Assembly (NCBI GenBank): GCA_025997475.1 | Contig: BNUQ01000006.1 | Span: forward strand, 1-64,000 | Direction of reading: 5' to 3' | DNA: 64,000 nt | DNA from: Planctomycetales bacterium | GTDB lineage: Bacteria > Planctomycetota > SZUA-567 | In this document: piece by piece, positions 26,467 through 34,713 of the stretch | How positions within the stretch are numbered: the first letter of the stretch is position 1 | Layout of the letters: the number at the start of each line of letters is the position of its first letter | Notes under the pieces: model-generated | The model's input: the letters and a program-made list of their open reading frames with translations, nothing else | What the model was told of the DNA's origin: nothing | Database searches by the model: none | Translations under genes and position numbers: made by a program

Positions 26467-28828
26467 TCCGCATCCGCGAATCTTCGCGGAAATAAACATT
26501 GCCATTTCTGATAACGTGCGTAAACGGCTTAACTTCCCGCGTCGCGGGAATGTATTCTTCCGGCGCGACCGGTTTTTTGTTTGCGGTTTCCGTATTCGCG
26601 TTGTCGGCGTCGCGGTCGGCGATATGCCGGATGTCGCCCTCAATGTGCGCCATCGCGCCGGTTAATTGGTCGGCGAGGTTTGCGCCCGGAATGGGATTGC
26701 ACGTCGTTTCTTCACCGGCACGCATTTTTCCGTGATTGCTCATCGTGCCGAGAATCATTTCCGGGTGTTCGACGAAATACGGATTAAGCGGGATTTCTTC
26801 GCCGTTCACGTCGGTGATGGACGACAGATTTACCCAGTCCCGTTCCACGATGTCTTCGCTACCGAGAAATTCTGGGATTTTCGCGCCGTTCGCATCGACA
26901 TTCTCCCCGGCTTTTTTCGTTTTGTCATACGCGGGGTTGGCAATCATTTTGACGCCGACTTTCACGTTGCCGGCGTTTTCAGCGATGTATCGCGGGATTT
27001 CGTTCCCGTTCTCGTCTTCATTTTTCGCGTCTTTATTTTGGTCGTAGGCGGGATTCTCCACCATTTTTGGCGATAAAATCGCAAGCGTTTCCCGCTTCTG
27101 CAAAAAGATAATGTCGGTGGTGACTTGCGTTCCGGCGTTCACCGCAAACGCATTGCTCGGTAGGCGAATCGCGCCAAGCAGTTTGGCGCGTTCCATAAGG
27201 TATTGCCGCACCTTGCGGTCGTTCTTATCCATCGTGCCTTTGCTCGTAACAAACGCGACGACGCCATTTGGACGCACTTGGTCAAGTGTTTTTGCGAAGA
27301 AATAGTCGTGGATGAGAAATTTGTTTTTTTCGTATTGCGGGTCGTAAATTTTGTAACTGCCAAACGGCACGTTGCCAATCGCCACGTCGTAAAAACCGCT
27401 GTTCGGCGCGGTCTTTTCGTAGCCGGTGATTTCAATGTTTGTTTTGGGGTAAAGTTTTTGCGCGATGCGCCCGGTCAGCGAATCAAGTTCGACGCCAAAG
27501 AAAGAAGCGTTTGCCGCAATCTTTTCCGGCGCAAGCCCAAAGAAGTTTCCCGCGCCCATTGACGGTTCAAGCACGTTGCCGCGCTCAAAGCCCATTTCCG
27601 CGATTTTATTCCACATCGCTTTAATCACGGTCGGCGACGTGTAGTGCGCGTTGAGCGATGACGATTCCGCCGCTTGGTATTCTTCCGGCGTAAGCAAATC
27701 TTTCATTTCTTGATTGGCTTCGCGTTCCCACTTCCCTTGCCGGTTCTCGCCGAAGACCTGTTCGGATAGAGCGCCCCAACCGGTGAATTTCGCGAGCGTC
27801 GCTTGCTCTTCCGGCGTCGCGGGACGATTTTCGCTTTCAAGCAATTTCAACGTCTTAATCTCATCACGGTTGTTCTCGTATCGTTCTTTCGGAGTGTATT
27901 CGCCGAGCCGGTCGTCGGTGATGCGGTAATTCGACGCCTCCGGCACGTCCGGCTCTGCCGGTGTCATCGCCGTCGTGAGTTTCTCCGGCGCAATGTCCAT
28001 CGCCGCCGCTATTTCCTCGCGGTTGTCGGCGAATAAATCGTCTTGCGCCGGTGCCGCCGTTTGCGCTTGCCGGTTTATCGCGTTCTCGACGAACACGCTT
28101 TCAAGTTTGGCTTCCGCTTCGTCTTCCGCGTCAATGTCGGCTTGTTCTGCCGCCATAAATTCGCCTATCGACGGTAAATCGGCTTGCGCCGGTGCGGTTG
28201 TCGCTTGCGCCGGTCGTTCGGCGGCGGCGCGTTCCGCCGCTTGCACGTGGGTGTTAATCACGGCGGACGATAAATCGCGCGTCGTCTTGACGAGAGCGTA
28301 GTAATCGTCGGCGGTCTGTTCGCCAACGGCGTAATTCGTGTTTGCCCATTTAACGACTGACCGGTCGAAACGCTTGTCCCCTGCGTTATTGCGGTGAATT
28401 ATCGTTGCCGCGATAGCATCGACGGGATAACTCTCGCCGCCAATCTCAATTGGCGGTTGTGCCGCCACCGGCGCGGTTGGCGCTCGTTCGGCGGTGGCGA
28501 CTAAATAACCGGCATCGCGGAGTCTTTTAACGTTCTCATCAAACGCCCGCGCCGGAAAACTCACCATCGGCGAGCGTGCGCGAGTGGTGAGCATCAAGTC
28601 CAAGACCATCGCGCCGATTTCCGCGTCCTCGCCGCGCATTTCGTAAAAATCACCGACCCGAAGCAGGAGCAACGGTGCGGACGTTTGTGCCGGTGGCTCA
28701 TTCACCGGCACGTTGGAGGGAAGTTTTTCGGATGCCAAAGAAACGGTGGCGGTTAATTCTGCGCCAAACAAACCACCGTCGGCATAATCATTGTCGTTGT
28801 CTTGTCTTGCTCGTGATTCCCGTTTCAT
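26444..28828 (-). CDS. MutS-N-like / N6-adenine methyltransferase half of the giant polyvalent protein
   Basis: 794 residues, ending out of frame at 26444. Domain order: MutS domain-I-like segment (~50-115, LLLLRVGDFYEMRGEDAEIG and FPARAFDENVKRLRDAGYLV), a low-complexity Ala/Asp/Glu linker, then a methyltransferase: FTGWGALSEQVF, LEPSMGAGNFFGLAP (AdoMet motif I) and YDVAIGNVPFGSYKIYD, with NVPF in place of NPPY. This IGNVPFG form is usual for element-borne methylase-helicases. Good ribosome site (ACGGAGG). The upstream half of the protein continued by 22954-26466; the break is a single-base frameshift. Confidence 0.85.
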   Translation of the reverse strand: MKRESRARQDNDNDYADGGLFGAELTATVSLASEKLPSNVPVNEPPAQTSAPLLLLRVGDFYEMRGEDAEIGAMVLDLMLTTRARSPMVSFPARAFDENVKRLRDAGYLVATAERAPTAPVAAQPPIEIGGESYPVDAIAATIIHRNNAGDKRFDRSVVKWANTNYAVGEQTADDYYALVKTTRDLSSAVINTHVQAAERAAAERPAQATTAPAQADLPSIGEFMAAEQADIDAEDEAEAKLESVFVENAINRQAQTAAPAQDDLFADNREEIAAAMDIAPEKLTTAMTPAEPDVPEASNYRITDDRLGEYTPKERYENNRDEIKTLKLLESENRPATPEEQATLAKFTGWGALSEQVFGENRQGKWEREANQEMKDLLTPEEYQAAESSSLNAHYTSPTVIKAMWNKIAEMGFERGNVLEPSMGAGNFFGLAPEKIAANASFFGVELDSLTGRIAQKLYPKTNIEITGYEKTAPNSGFYDVAIGNVPFGSYKIYDPQYEKNKFLIHDYFFAKTLDQVRPNGVVAFVTSKGTMDKNDRKVRQYLMERAKLLGAIRLPSNAFAVNAGTQVTTDIIFLQKRETLAILSPKMVENPAYDQNKDAKNEDENGNEIPRYIAENAGNVKVGVKMIANPAYDKTKKAGENVDANGAKIPEFLGSEDIVERDWVNLSSITDVNGEEIPLNPYFVEHPEMILGTMSNHGKMRAGEETTCNPIPGANLADQLTGAMAHIEGDIRHIADRDADNANTETANKKPVAPEEYIPATREVKPFTHVIRNGNVYFREDSRMRKIRFVAI

Positions 28829-28853
28829 AACTCACCTCCGTTTTAATGAACGA

Positions 28854-30083
28854 TTAACTTTTGATGTAAAAACCGGTGTTGTTAAAATCTGAATAGACCT
28901 CTTCGTCATTCTGGAGTCGCTCCATTTCTACCTTCCATTCGTTGTCGAAGCAAAAATCCTCGTTGTTATAGCCGGTCGGAATTTCCTCCGTCGTTCGACA
29001 AGTGCCCGGATAACCAAATGGTTTGAGACAACTTCTCTCGCGGGTGGCTTCCAATCCATACGCGGCGGCGGTCGGGGCATCCTCACTCGGCAAATCCGCC
29101 GCTACTCGCGCGATGGTGCTATTGTTAAGCCCGAATAAAACCTTGAAAATTCGCCGCGCCAAGCCGACCACGCACTTTTCGATGAAGTCCTGCGAATCGA
29201 AGTCCAGAATGATGTTGTTAAAAACTTCGGCAGTGTATTTGCTCGTGTCCAATTCAAGCCGGTGCAACACGGCGTAAGCCACACTGTCGCGGAGGAATCG
29301 CGCTCTGTCTTTGATGTGGCCGAGTATGACCGGCGCGGCGCGTTTCATCGCTTTTAACTTGTCCCTATATTCATCGACAATCGCGTCCGCGTCCTCGTCG
29401 TCCGGCGCGTCGGTCAAATTATGTTTCACCAAATAATCTATCGTGAGGTCGTCGGGCTTGCAGTCCAAAAAGAGCAGTTTCACGTCGTCGCCGTATTCAA
29501 GCCGCAGGTTTTCGATGTCCTCGTGGTCGGCGTATCGCCATTCATAATCGAACGCTTTGTCCGCGACCGCGGCGGTCAGTTTTTCGATGTAGTCCGCGAG
29601 CGTGCCGTTGTGGACAAATTTACCCACTTCGCCGCGAAATTCGTTATCCAACGCGCTAATGGCGGCGGGATATTCGCCGGGATTCACCGTCCACGTCCCG
29701 ATTGTCATATCCTCTGGGTCAGTGGAGACAAAATCTTTAACGTCAAAAACCGCCCATAACACGGCGATGTCCTCGCCGTCTTTATCGGTGGTTGCACACG
29801 GCAACACCACCCCTTCCGCCTTATCTTTCAGCACCCATTTGTTGGTCTCAAACGCGCGTTTGGCAAACAGATACTCCCACAATCCGGGGCGTTGCGCGTG
29901 AATGAGGTAGATTTGCGGACAAGAAAAATTCCACGCGCCGCCAAGAGTGCGTAAAAAACTCTTCCAGTCCTCGCCGCCAAAGCAAATGTTCTCAAACACC
30001 GCGTCCGCGATTTCTTTCAAAGTGGCGTATCCGGCGCTCGCTTGCTCGTTTGCCAAAGTCGTTTCGTCGTTTTGTGCAGTCAT
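28854..30083 (-). CDS. ArdC/LtrC-like N-terminal domain protein
   Basis: 409 residues from ATG 30083 (AAAGGAG seven bases upstream; an in-frame extension to 30224 lacks such a site). The start (~15-90: FGGEDWKSFLRTLGGAWNFS, CPQIYLIHAQRPGLWEYLF, NKWVLKDKAEGVVLP) resembles the ssDNA-binding N-domain of ArdC antirestriction and LtrC-like proteins, in which a W....F....QRP pattern precedes K..WV.kge.gi. The acidic remainder is unrecognised, and the metallopeptidase HExxH of ArdC is not visible. It follows the relaxosome genes and precedes the methylase-helicase, so it is probably an antirestriction or DNA-processing protein of the element. Confidence 0.6.
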   Translation of the reverse strand: MTAQNDETTLANEQASAGYATLKEIADAVFENICFGGEDWKSFLRTLGGAWNFSCPQIYLIHAQRPGLWEYLFAKRAFETNKWVLKDKAEGVVLPCATTDKDGEDIAVLWAVFDVKDFVSTDPEDMTIGTWTVNPGEYPAAISALDNEFRGEVGKFVHNGTLADYIEKLTAAVADKAFDYEWRYADHEDIENLRLEYGDDVKLLFLDCKPDDLTIDYLVKHNLTDAPDDEDADAIVDEYRDKLKAMKRAAPVILGHIKDRARFLRDSVAYAVLHRLELDTSKYTAEVFNNIILDFDSQDFIEKCVVGLARRIFKVLFGLNNSTIARVAADLPSEDAPTAAAYGLEATRERSCLKPFGYPGTCRTTEEIPTGYNNEDFCFDNEWKVEMERLQNDEEVYSDFNNTGFYIKS

Positions 30084-30108
30084 CGTTTTCTCCTTTGTTA
30101 TTTGAGTT

Positions 30109-30129
30109 TTCCGGCATAATTTGCCGGAA
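30109..30129. promoter_or_regulatory. Palindrome upstream of the ArdC-like gene
   Basis: TTCCGGCA-TAATT-TGCCGGAA, a perfect eight-base inverted repeat 26 bases before the start codon at 30083. Candidate operator; it lacks a T run and so is unlikely to be a terminator. Confidence 0.5.
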
Positions 30130-30262
30130 TTTGACAGTCGCGTTTGTTTTGCACTCTCGCCCCGAAAAAATAAGTGCTTTGTTTGTATCGTGTTACAATA
30201 TACAGCGGCAAACGCGGTTGTCAAATTAAATTTTTATTTTTTTTTCTCGCTCTCCTAAATTT

Positions 30263-30526
30263 TTATGCCGGCGACGGCGTCTTTACGCCGCCGCGCTTCT
30301 TTTCCCACTCCGCGATTTTTGCCCGGTTCGCTTCGTCATACTTTTTCATTCGTGCCGCTATCGCCGCGAGTTCCGCCCGATATTCCACCCGGCATTTCTC
30401 TTGATACGCCGCCAATTCCTCGCGGTGTTTAGCCGCGCTCTCGTTGACCTTTTCCCGCGCCGCTCTCTCCTCGCGCTCAATCTGCGCGAACAAGTCGTCA
30501 ATCGGCGTGTCATTCGTCGCGCTCAC
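30263..30526 (-). CDS. Small charged coiled-coil protein
   Basis: 87 residues starting with GTG at 30526, supported by AAAGGAGG ten bases upstream inside the preceding gene's end. DDLFAQIEREERAAREKVNE and KHREELAAYQEKCRVEYRAE form a continuous coiled coil; the end is basic (WEKKRGGVKTPSPA). Third gene of the TraJ-like operon, separated by two bases from its upstream neighbour. Unrecognised; probably a relaxosome accessory. Confidence 0.65.
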   Translation of the reverse strand: MSATNDTPIDDLFAQIEREERAAREKVNESAAKHREELAAYQEKCRVEYRAELAAIAARMKKYDEANRAKIAEWEKKRGGVKTPSPA

Positions 30527-30528
30527 GG

Positions 30529-30678
30529 CTACCGTCCTCCTTTCTTTCGCCGCGTGTCGGCGAGAACGACCGCGACGATTTCGCGGATTTCTTTTTGCGA
30601 GGCGGTCAACTCTTCGGACAATTTTCTCATCGTCCACATTGTCGCGTCGTCGTATTTCTTGCGGTCGGTCAGCCACAT
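30529..30678 (-). CDS. Very small protein between traJ-like and coiled-coil genes
   Basis: 49 residues, MWLTDRKKYDDATMWTMRKL then a helix SEELTASQKEIREIVAVVLAD and a basic tail RRKKGGR. The ATG comes two bases after the TraJ-like stop (translational coupling) and its last codons contain the ribosome site of the next gene. The tight packing argues it is real. Unrecognised. Confidence 0.6.
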   Translation of the reverse strand: MWLTDRKKYDDATMWTMRKLSEELTASQKEIREIVAVVLADTRRKKGGR

Positions 30679-30680
30679 CT

Positions 30681-30920
30681 TCAACAAGCGAGACGCCCCT
30701 GCTCGGCGATTGCTTGCCGCAAGTTTTCCACCGCTTCGGTATCAAGCCACGACGCCGGCGCATAGCCCACACCCAAATTCCGCAACAACGCCGACACCGA
30801 CAGATGACACGTTTTCGCCGTGGCGATGATTTGCGCCCGCTCTTCCGGCGTCGCATAAACGCGAAACGCCGGATTGGTCTTACGGGTTTGCCCTTGCTCG
30901 GCGGATTTCGTCTTACCCAT
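30681..30920 (-). CDS. TraJ/MobC-like ribbon-helix-helix relaxosome protein
   Basis: 79 residues. FRVYATPEERAQIIATAKTC then HLSVSALLRNLGVGYAPAS is the beta-strand/helix/helix pattern (RV..TPEE...I...A...G.S.S..LR) of TraJ of RP4 and related MobC/NikA proteins, which bind oriT and recruit the relaxase. Ribosome site AAAGGAAA before ATG 30920. It is transcribed away from the putative oriT, the same geometry as RP4 traJ. Confidence 0.8.
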   Translation of the reverse strand: MGKTKSAEQGQTRKTNPAFRVYATPEERAQIIATAKTCHLSVSALLRNLGVGYAPASWLDTEAVENLRQAIAEQGRLAC

Positions 30921-31004
30921 TTACTTTCCTTTCGTGGTCGTGAAGCGGAGCAACAAAAAGATTTATCGACACCAAAAGAAAAAACGTTGCCACTGGTGGC
31001 AACG
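30921..31004. other. Candidate oriT region
   Basis: Short gap between the minus-strand TraJ-like gene and the plus-strand TraL/TraM-like genes, the position of oriT in RP4-type elements. It contains a perfect inverted repeat CGTTGCCAC-TG-GTGGCAACG (30985-31004) and the box ACACCAAAAGAAA (30969-30981) seen elsewhere in the element. I do not see a convincing YATCCTG nic core, so the nick site is not placed. Confidence 0.45.
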
Positions 31005-31250
31005 CCACCACCAACACCCGCGCCGGTATCGGCACTACCGACCGACGCGGACGGCGAAACACGGTCAATACAAGAACGAATGGCGGAGTTCCGAACGCGG
31101 GCGAACGACGCCGGCAGGGCAAGCGTCCAGAAGCCCGTGCGCCAACCGGTCGTCGCCGTGCCGCCGCCGCCGATTGACCTCAACTCCGGCAACTTGCCGG
31201 AAAATCACGAGGAGATATTTCGACGTTTAACTGCCCGTGTGGTTGACTAA
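30996..31250 (+). CDS. Proline-rich small protein, possible TraK position
   Basis: Frame open to 31250 with coding-like composition: TPPPTPAPVSALPTDADGE, SIQERMAEFRTRANDAGRAS and LPENHEEIFRRLTARVVD. Start uncertain (TTG 30987, GTG 30996 or ATG 31080); none has a strong ribosome site. It lies on the far side of the putative oriT, where RP4 has the oriT-binding protein TraK, but there is no sequence evidence that it is TraK. Confidence 0.4.
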   Translation: MATPPPTPAPVSALPTDADGETRSIQERMAEFRTRANDAGRASVQKPVRQPVVAVPPPPIDLNSGNLPENHEEIFRRLTARVVD

Positions 31251-31274
31251 CAGACCCCTCACAAGAAGCGAAAA

Positions 31275-31685
31275 ATGCCGAAAAATGAGTTTTTCATCCA
31301 CCTGCCGATTAGCGGCGGCGGCGAATTAAAAACGACGATGAGATGATTTGTTTCGATGCCGTCGCCAAATTTTTCCCCGACGCGCGATGCGTGGCTCAAT
31401 CCGTTTCTCGGCGCAATGGTTTTGGACGGCGGTATGGATTGCTATTCGGAGTTCGAGAAAACCGCAGTTTTTAAGGACAATGCCGCCCGTCTCGCCGGCA
31501 TCGTGAAAATGCCGGAATGGTCGGCGCTGATGAAACACGACGTAGCCGCGATGTTCAAGTCAAGCCGCGCGTTCGAGCAATGTCTCGCCGACAAAAACCT
31601 GAACATTATGGAACGGCAACGGTTAGTGATGGCGAAACGGACGCTGTGGGATTTGCTCGACAACATCGAGGAGATTTCGCAATGA
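31275..31685 (+). pseudogene. TraL-like remnant
   Basis: The C-terminal ORF (ATG 31356, 109 residues) reads AARLAGIVKMPEWSALMKHD, MFKSSRAFEQCLADKNLNIM and ERQRLVMAKRTLWDLLDNIE, similar to the end of RP4-type TraL ATPases (IPxL...M..S..FE.A..D..F.I..RQRL). In the same frame upstream is MPKNEFFIHLPISGGGELKT, then a TGA at 31344. The P-loop ATPase core of TraL (~150 residues) is absent, so an internal deletion plus a stop is the simplest reading. TGA is a normal stop elsewhere here. Its end overlaps the next gene as ATGA. Confidence 0.55.
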
Positions 31686-32169
31686 CCGACGACGAGGTGA
31701 AAAAATTGACCGAAGCGATTATCGCTTCGGTCTCGAAAAACAATCAACAGATAATCCGCGCCGACGACCCGGTAATGGTGTTGCCGACCGCGTTCAAACT
31801 CATCGTGGATAAGTTGTTGGAAGAGCAAAAAAACGCACTCTTGGAATTTCGGAGCGGACTTCATCAGACGCAGAAAAAAATTGGCGAGGACGCGGACGCG
31901 GCGTCGAAAAAACGGTTCTGGATGCGATGGACGGGATTAAGAATTTAGTGAAAAGCCAAGTTAGCGAGGAAATTAACATCGGTTGCAAAAAGATTCGCGA
32001 CGTGGTTAAAAGCGAGGCGCAAGCGTGTTTCAGCGCGTATAGCAAGGAATTTGTGGAGTTAAAGAACAGCGGCGCGACCGTCAGCAATGCCGCCCTTATC
32101 GCTTTCTACGCCGCCGCCCTCGCGTTTATGGGCGGCATGTCCGCCATCGTCGCCACGTTGATTCGTTAG
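31682..32169 (+). pseudogene. TraM-like protein split by a frameshift
   Basis: First part (31682-31948): IIASVSKNNQQIIRADDPVM and KLIVDKLLEEQKNALLEFRS, matching the ...DDP...L.T...L... EEQ...L..F pattern of RP4 TraM-type proteins. Second part (31927-32169): KNLVKSQVSEEINIGCKKIR and a C-terminal membrane span NAALIAFYAAALAFMGGMSA. One added A in the A6 run at 31908-31913 joins SKKR directly to VLDAMDGIKN, giving a continuous ~162-residue protein. So either a recent mutation or a homopolymer sequencing error. Confidence 0.65.
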
Positions 32170-32198
32170 ACAAAACCAAGAGAAATTTAACGCCAAAA

Positions 32199-32236
32199 TA
32201 AAAAGCCGTCTCGGTCGTTCAGGGCGGCTTTTTTCG
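32199..32236. terminator. Bidirectional terminator
   Basis: AAAAGCCGTC...GGGCGGCTTTTTT hairpin between the plus-strand TraM-like gene and the minus-strand Rpn gene, flanked by A and T runs so it can act in both directions. Confidence 0.85.
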
Positions 32237-32244
32237 CAACAAAT

Positions 32245-33144
32245 TTACAACGCGGCGATTTCGCTTTCGGTTAAGCCGGTAATCTGCGCAATCAGGGTCG
32301 GCGCTATTCCTGCCGCCTTCGACTTTTTGGCAATCGCCAATTGTTGTTTAATTTCTCCTTGTTCAATCCCTTGTTCAATCCCTTGTTCAATTACTTGTTC
32401 AATCCCTTGTTCTATCCCTTGCGCCACGCCTTTTTGATACGCACTATCTATCACATTGACATTATCGCGATAAATTTTCAGCGAAGCGGCGTAGGCGTCG
32501 CGTTCGCGCGGATTCATCGCCGCTAAATCCGCCGTCGCAAACGCCAGCGTAAAAATCGGCTCGCGCAACACCGCCGGAATATCCTCAAACCGCACTAAAT
32601 TTTTCAGAAAATACAACCACTTGTCTTTGTGATTAGCCAATTCGTTTTCCGCTTTGTTGAACAACGGCATTTGCAAAAAAATAAATTCCAACTTGTCGGA
32701 AAACAACTCGCCGTCTTGGTCTTTCAGATGAATATGACGCGAAAATTTCTGCCGCTCTTCGGCTTCGTCGTAAAGAAAATCCAACACCGCGACGAAATAA
32801 ACTTTTTTCAACTGAAAATCCCACTCGCCTTGCGGCGCTTGCTGTTGCAAGGGAAACGTCGAATAAAACAACGCGCGGTCTTTGAAATAGTGCTGATACG
32901 CTTTTTGCATTTCGACAATAAACGCCTCGCCGCGCTCGTTGCGGCAATGAATATCAAACACGGCGCGGCGACCGTCGGGGTATTCCGGCAGATTTTCAGG
33001 ATTGGTGAGTTGCAATTCTTTGATACGGTCGGACGCGGGCAAAATCGTGTTGAGAAAATCAATCAACAAGTCCTTGCTCGCCTCTTCGCCGAAAAGTTTT
33101 TTGAATCCGAAATCGGTGTAAGGATTGATGAACTTGGCTTCCAT
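32245..33144 (-). CDS. Rpn family recombination-promoting nuclease / PD-(D/E)xK transposase-like
   Basis: 299 residues from ATG 33144 (AAAAAGGAG upstream). Begins FINPYTDFGFKKLFGEEASK as in all Rpn/PDDEXK_2 proteins; nuclease motif AVFDIHCRNERGEAFIVEMQ contains D...ExQ in the place of D...ExK. The C-terminus is a GIEQ tandem repeat (~255-275) before the usual IAKKSKAAG.APTLIAQITGL. Rpn proteins promote RecA-independent recombination and are common in multi-copy families near mobile DNA. It separates the relaxosome genes from the integrase. Confidence 0.92.
   Translation of the reverse strand: MEAKFINPYTDFGFKKLFGEEASKDLLIDFLNTILPASDRIKELQLTNPENLPEYPDGRRAVFDIHCRNERGEAFIVEMQKAYQHYFKDRALFYSTFPLQQQAPQGEWDFQLKKVYFVAVLDFLYDEAEERQKFSRHIHLKDQDGELFSDKLEFIFLQMPLFNKAENELANHKDKWLYFLKNLVRFEDIPAVLREPIFTLAFATADLAAMNPRERDAYAASLKIYRDNVNVIDSAYQKGVAQGIEQGIEQVIEQGIEQGIEQGEIKQQLAIAKKSKAAGIAPTLIAQITGLTESEIAAL
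32345..32414. repeat. 12-bp in-frame tandem repeat (GIEQ)
   Basis: About five copies of CAATCCCTTGTT with small changes encode the repeated GIEQ of the Rpn protein C-terminus. The unit length keeps the frame, so length variation between strains is expected. Confidence 0.85.
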
Positions 33145-33193
33145 TGACGACTCCTTTTTGGGGCGTTTTTTTGTGAGGGTTATTATACCCGAA

Positions 33194-34497
33194 TTAATCA
33201 ATCAAATGAATGCCGGTGTTTGCCGCCGCGTTCGGAATTAAATGTGCGTAATGCCGCCGACAAACTTCCGGCGTGTTGCCCATCATCGCGCAAATCTGGT
33301 CTATTGTTACTTTGCCGGTCTGCGCCAACAGCGACGCGAACGTGTGCCGAAAAACATTCCATTTAATTTTAGTCGATAATTCCGGCATTTTCTTCACGAG
33401 CGCGGCAAGGTCATTATCGGCTTTAATTTCAGCGCTCACGTTGGCGTTCTGCCAATGCGCCGCCACGTAACCGTTTTTCTTCGCGAACGGTTTTAAGGTC
33501 GAGAGTAGCGCCGGACTAATCGGAACGTGGCGCGGTCGGTCAGTTTTTGTCTTTTTTACGTGAAGCCAACTGCCGGCAAAATCAACGTCCTCCCAGCGCA
33601 AGCGAATAATTTCCCCACGCCGCAATCCGGCGTAAAGCGCAATCCATACCGGCAGAGCGCAAGGTTTGCCGGATACGGCGGCGATTATGTCATCGCGTTC
33701 TTCGCGAGTAAAAAAACAATCTCCGCCGTTTTGCTCACGCTCTTTTTCTTGATGTCGTCAAAAGGATTTTCCTTGACGAGTTTATTCTTGACCGCCCATT
33801 TGTAGAACATTTTCGCCGTCTCAATGTAGATGTTAGTTGTGTTCGGTGAAACGGTTCGCGGTGAAGCGGTGGCGCGATATTTTCCGCGTTTTTGCGTGGG
33901 TTTGGGCGTGAACTCAAATATGGCGCGGTTTCCTAATGCAATGGATAGTTTGGCGGAGGTGTGTTCAATGTTCGCGGCGACAAGCGCGGCGGCAATTTCT
34001 TTTCGCGTCATCGCGCGCCCGTTCATCAGCCGACGAACAGTGTCGGACAAGTAGCGGTTGATGGCGAGCGTCTCAATCCATTCAGCGGCTTGCGCCGATG
34101 TGAGAGTGAGCAAGTCGTATTTTTCGGCAAGACGACCTAAACAATGGGCACGTCTTTTTATTTGTTTCACTTTGGCGGTCGCGGCGTATTGGTTAATCCA
34201 CGCTTGTTGCGCGGTCGCCGAAGTAATCCGAAAGTATTTTTCGCCACTGACAAATTGGTCGGCAAGCGTTTTTTGGTAAGCAATGACGGCAGGGATATGT
34301 TCCGCCCATTCGGGAAATTTTTCACCGCGTAGCCCGATAGCAATGTATTGGCAAGCGACTTCGGCTTTATCTTTTTCGGCGCGTTGGTAGCCGGTGGAAA
34401 ATTCGTATGATTTTTCCCGAACATTCCAACGAATCCGCCAACGACGGGCGGCAAAACGAAGACGCGGTATCGGATAAGAGCGGGGTTGGTCAGCCAT
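33194..34497 (-). pseudogene. int: Tyrosine-recombinase integrase with single-base frameshift
   Basis: N-terminal part (33685-34497): basic start and SAM-like domain ITSATAQQAWINQYAATAKV. Catalytic part (33194-33625 ORF): GLRRGEIIRLRWEDVDF (Arg I), KWNVFRHTFASLLAQTG (HxxR region, here RHTFAS), MGNTPEVCRRHYAHL (catalytic Tyr). Between them the frame breaks at A7 (33709-33715); eight A would give IVFFTREERDDIIAAVSGKP and a complete ~434-residue enzyme. It reads away from tRNA-Arg, the usual layout for an integrase using the tRNA 3' end as attachment site. A truncated paralogue is at 7239-7663. Confidence 0.88.
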
Positions 34498-34524
34498 TTC
34501 AGACCTCTTCGTTAATCAGTCATT

Positions 34525-34592
34525 TCGGGACTCCATTTCGGGACTCTTGGAGGTCTGAAAACGTCTTAAAACGATTAAACGCTATACAGTCG
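34525..34592. other. Integrase-associated repeats next to tRNA-Arg
   Basis: Two copies of TCGGGACTC 13 bases apart (34525-34533, 34538-34546) and CTATACAGTCG (34582-34592), the inverse of the set found by the tRNA-Lys integrase relic. Conservation of word and spacing beside two different tRNAs suggests integrase binding sites. Confidence 0.6.
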
Positions 34593-34602
34593 CGCTGAAA
34601 CT

Positions 34603-34679
34603 TGGTATGCCCGACTGGAATCGAACCAGCGACCTGCGCTTTAGGAAAGCGCCGCTCTATCCGGCTGAGCTACGGGCAC
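34603..34679 (-). tRNA. tRNA-Arg (CCT)
   Basis: Acceptor GTGCCCG/CGGGCAT, anticodon stem GCGCT/AGCGC with loop TTCCTAA giving CCT, T arm GCTGG-TTCGATT-CCAGT, encoded CCA at 34603-34605. Its 3' end faces the integrase, so it is the likely attachment gene of the element. Confidence 0.95.
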
Positions 34680-34713
34680 AAATTGCAGTGGGCAATTTGC
34701 AACGAGCAAATGA

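Noticed and set aside
31344..31346. Possible recoding (Sec/Trp) of the in-frame TGA of the traL-like gene
   Set aside because: TGA is used as an ordinary stop here (for example gspF), and the ATPase core is missing anyway, so a pseudogene is simpler.
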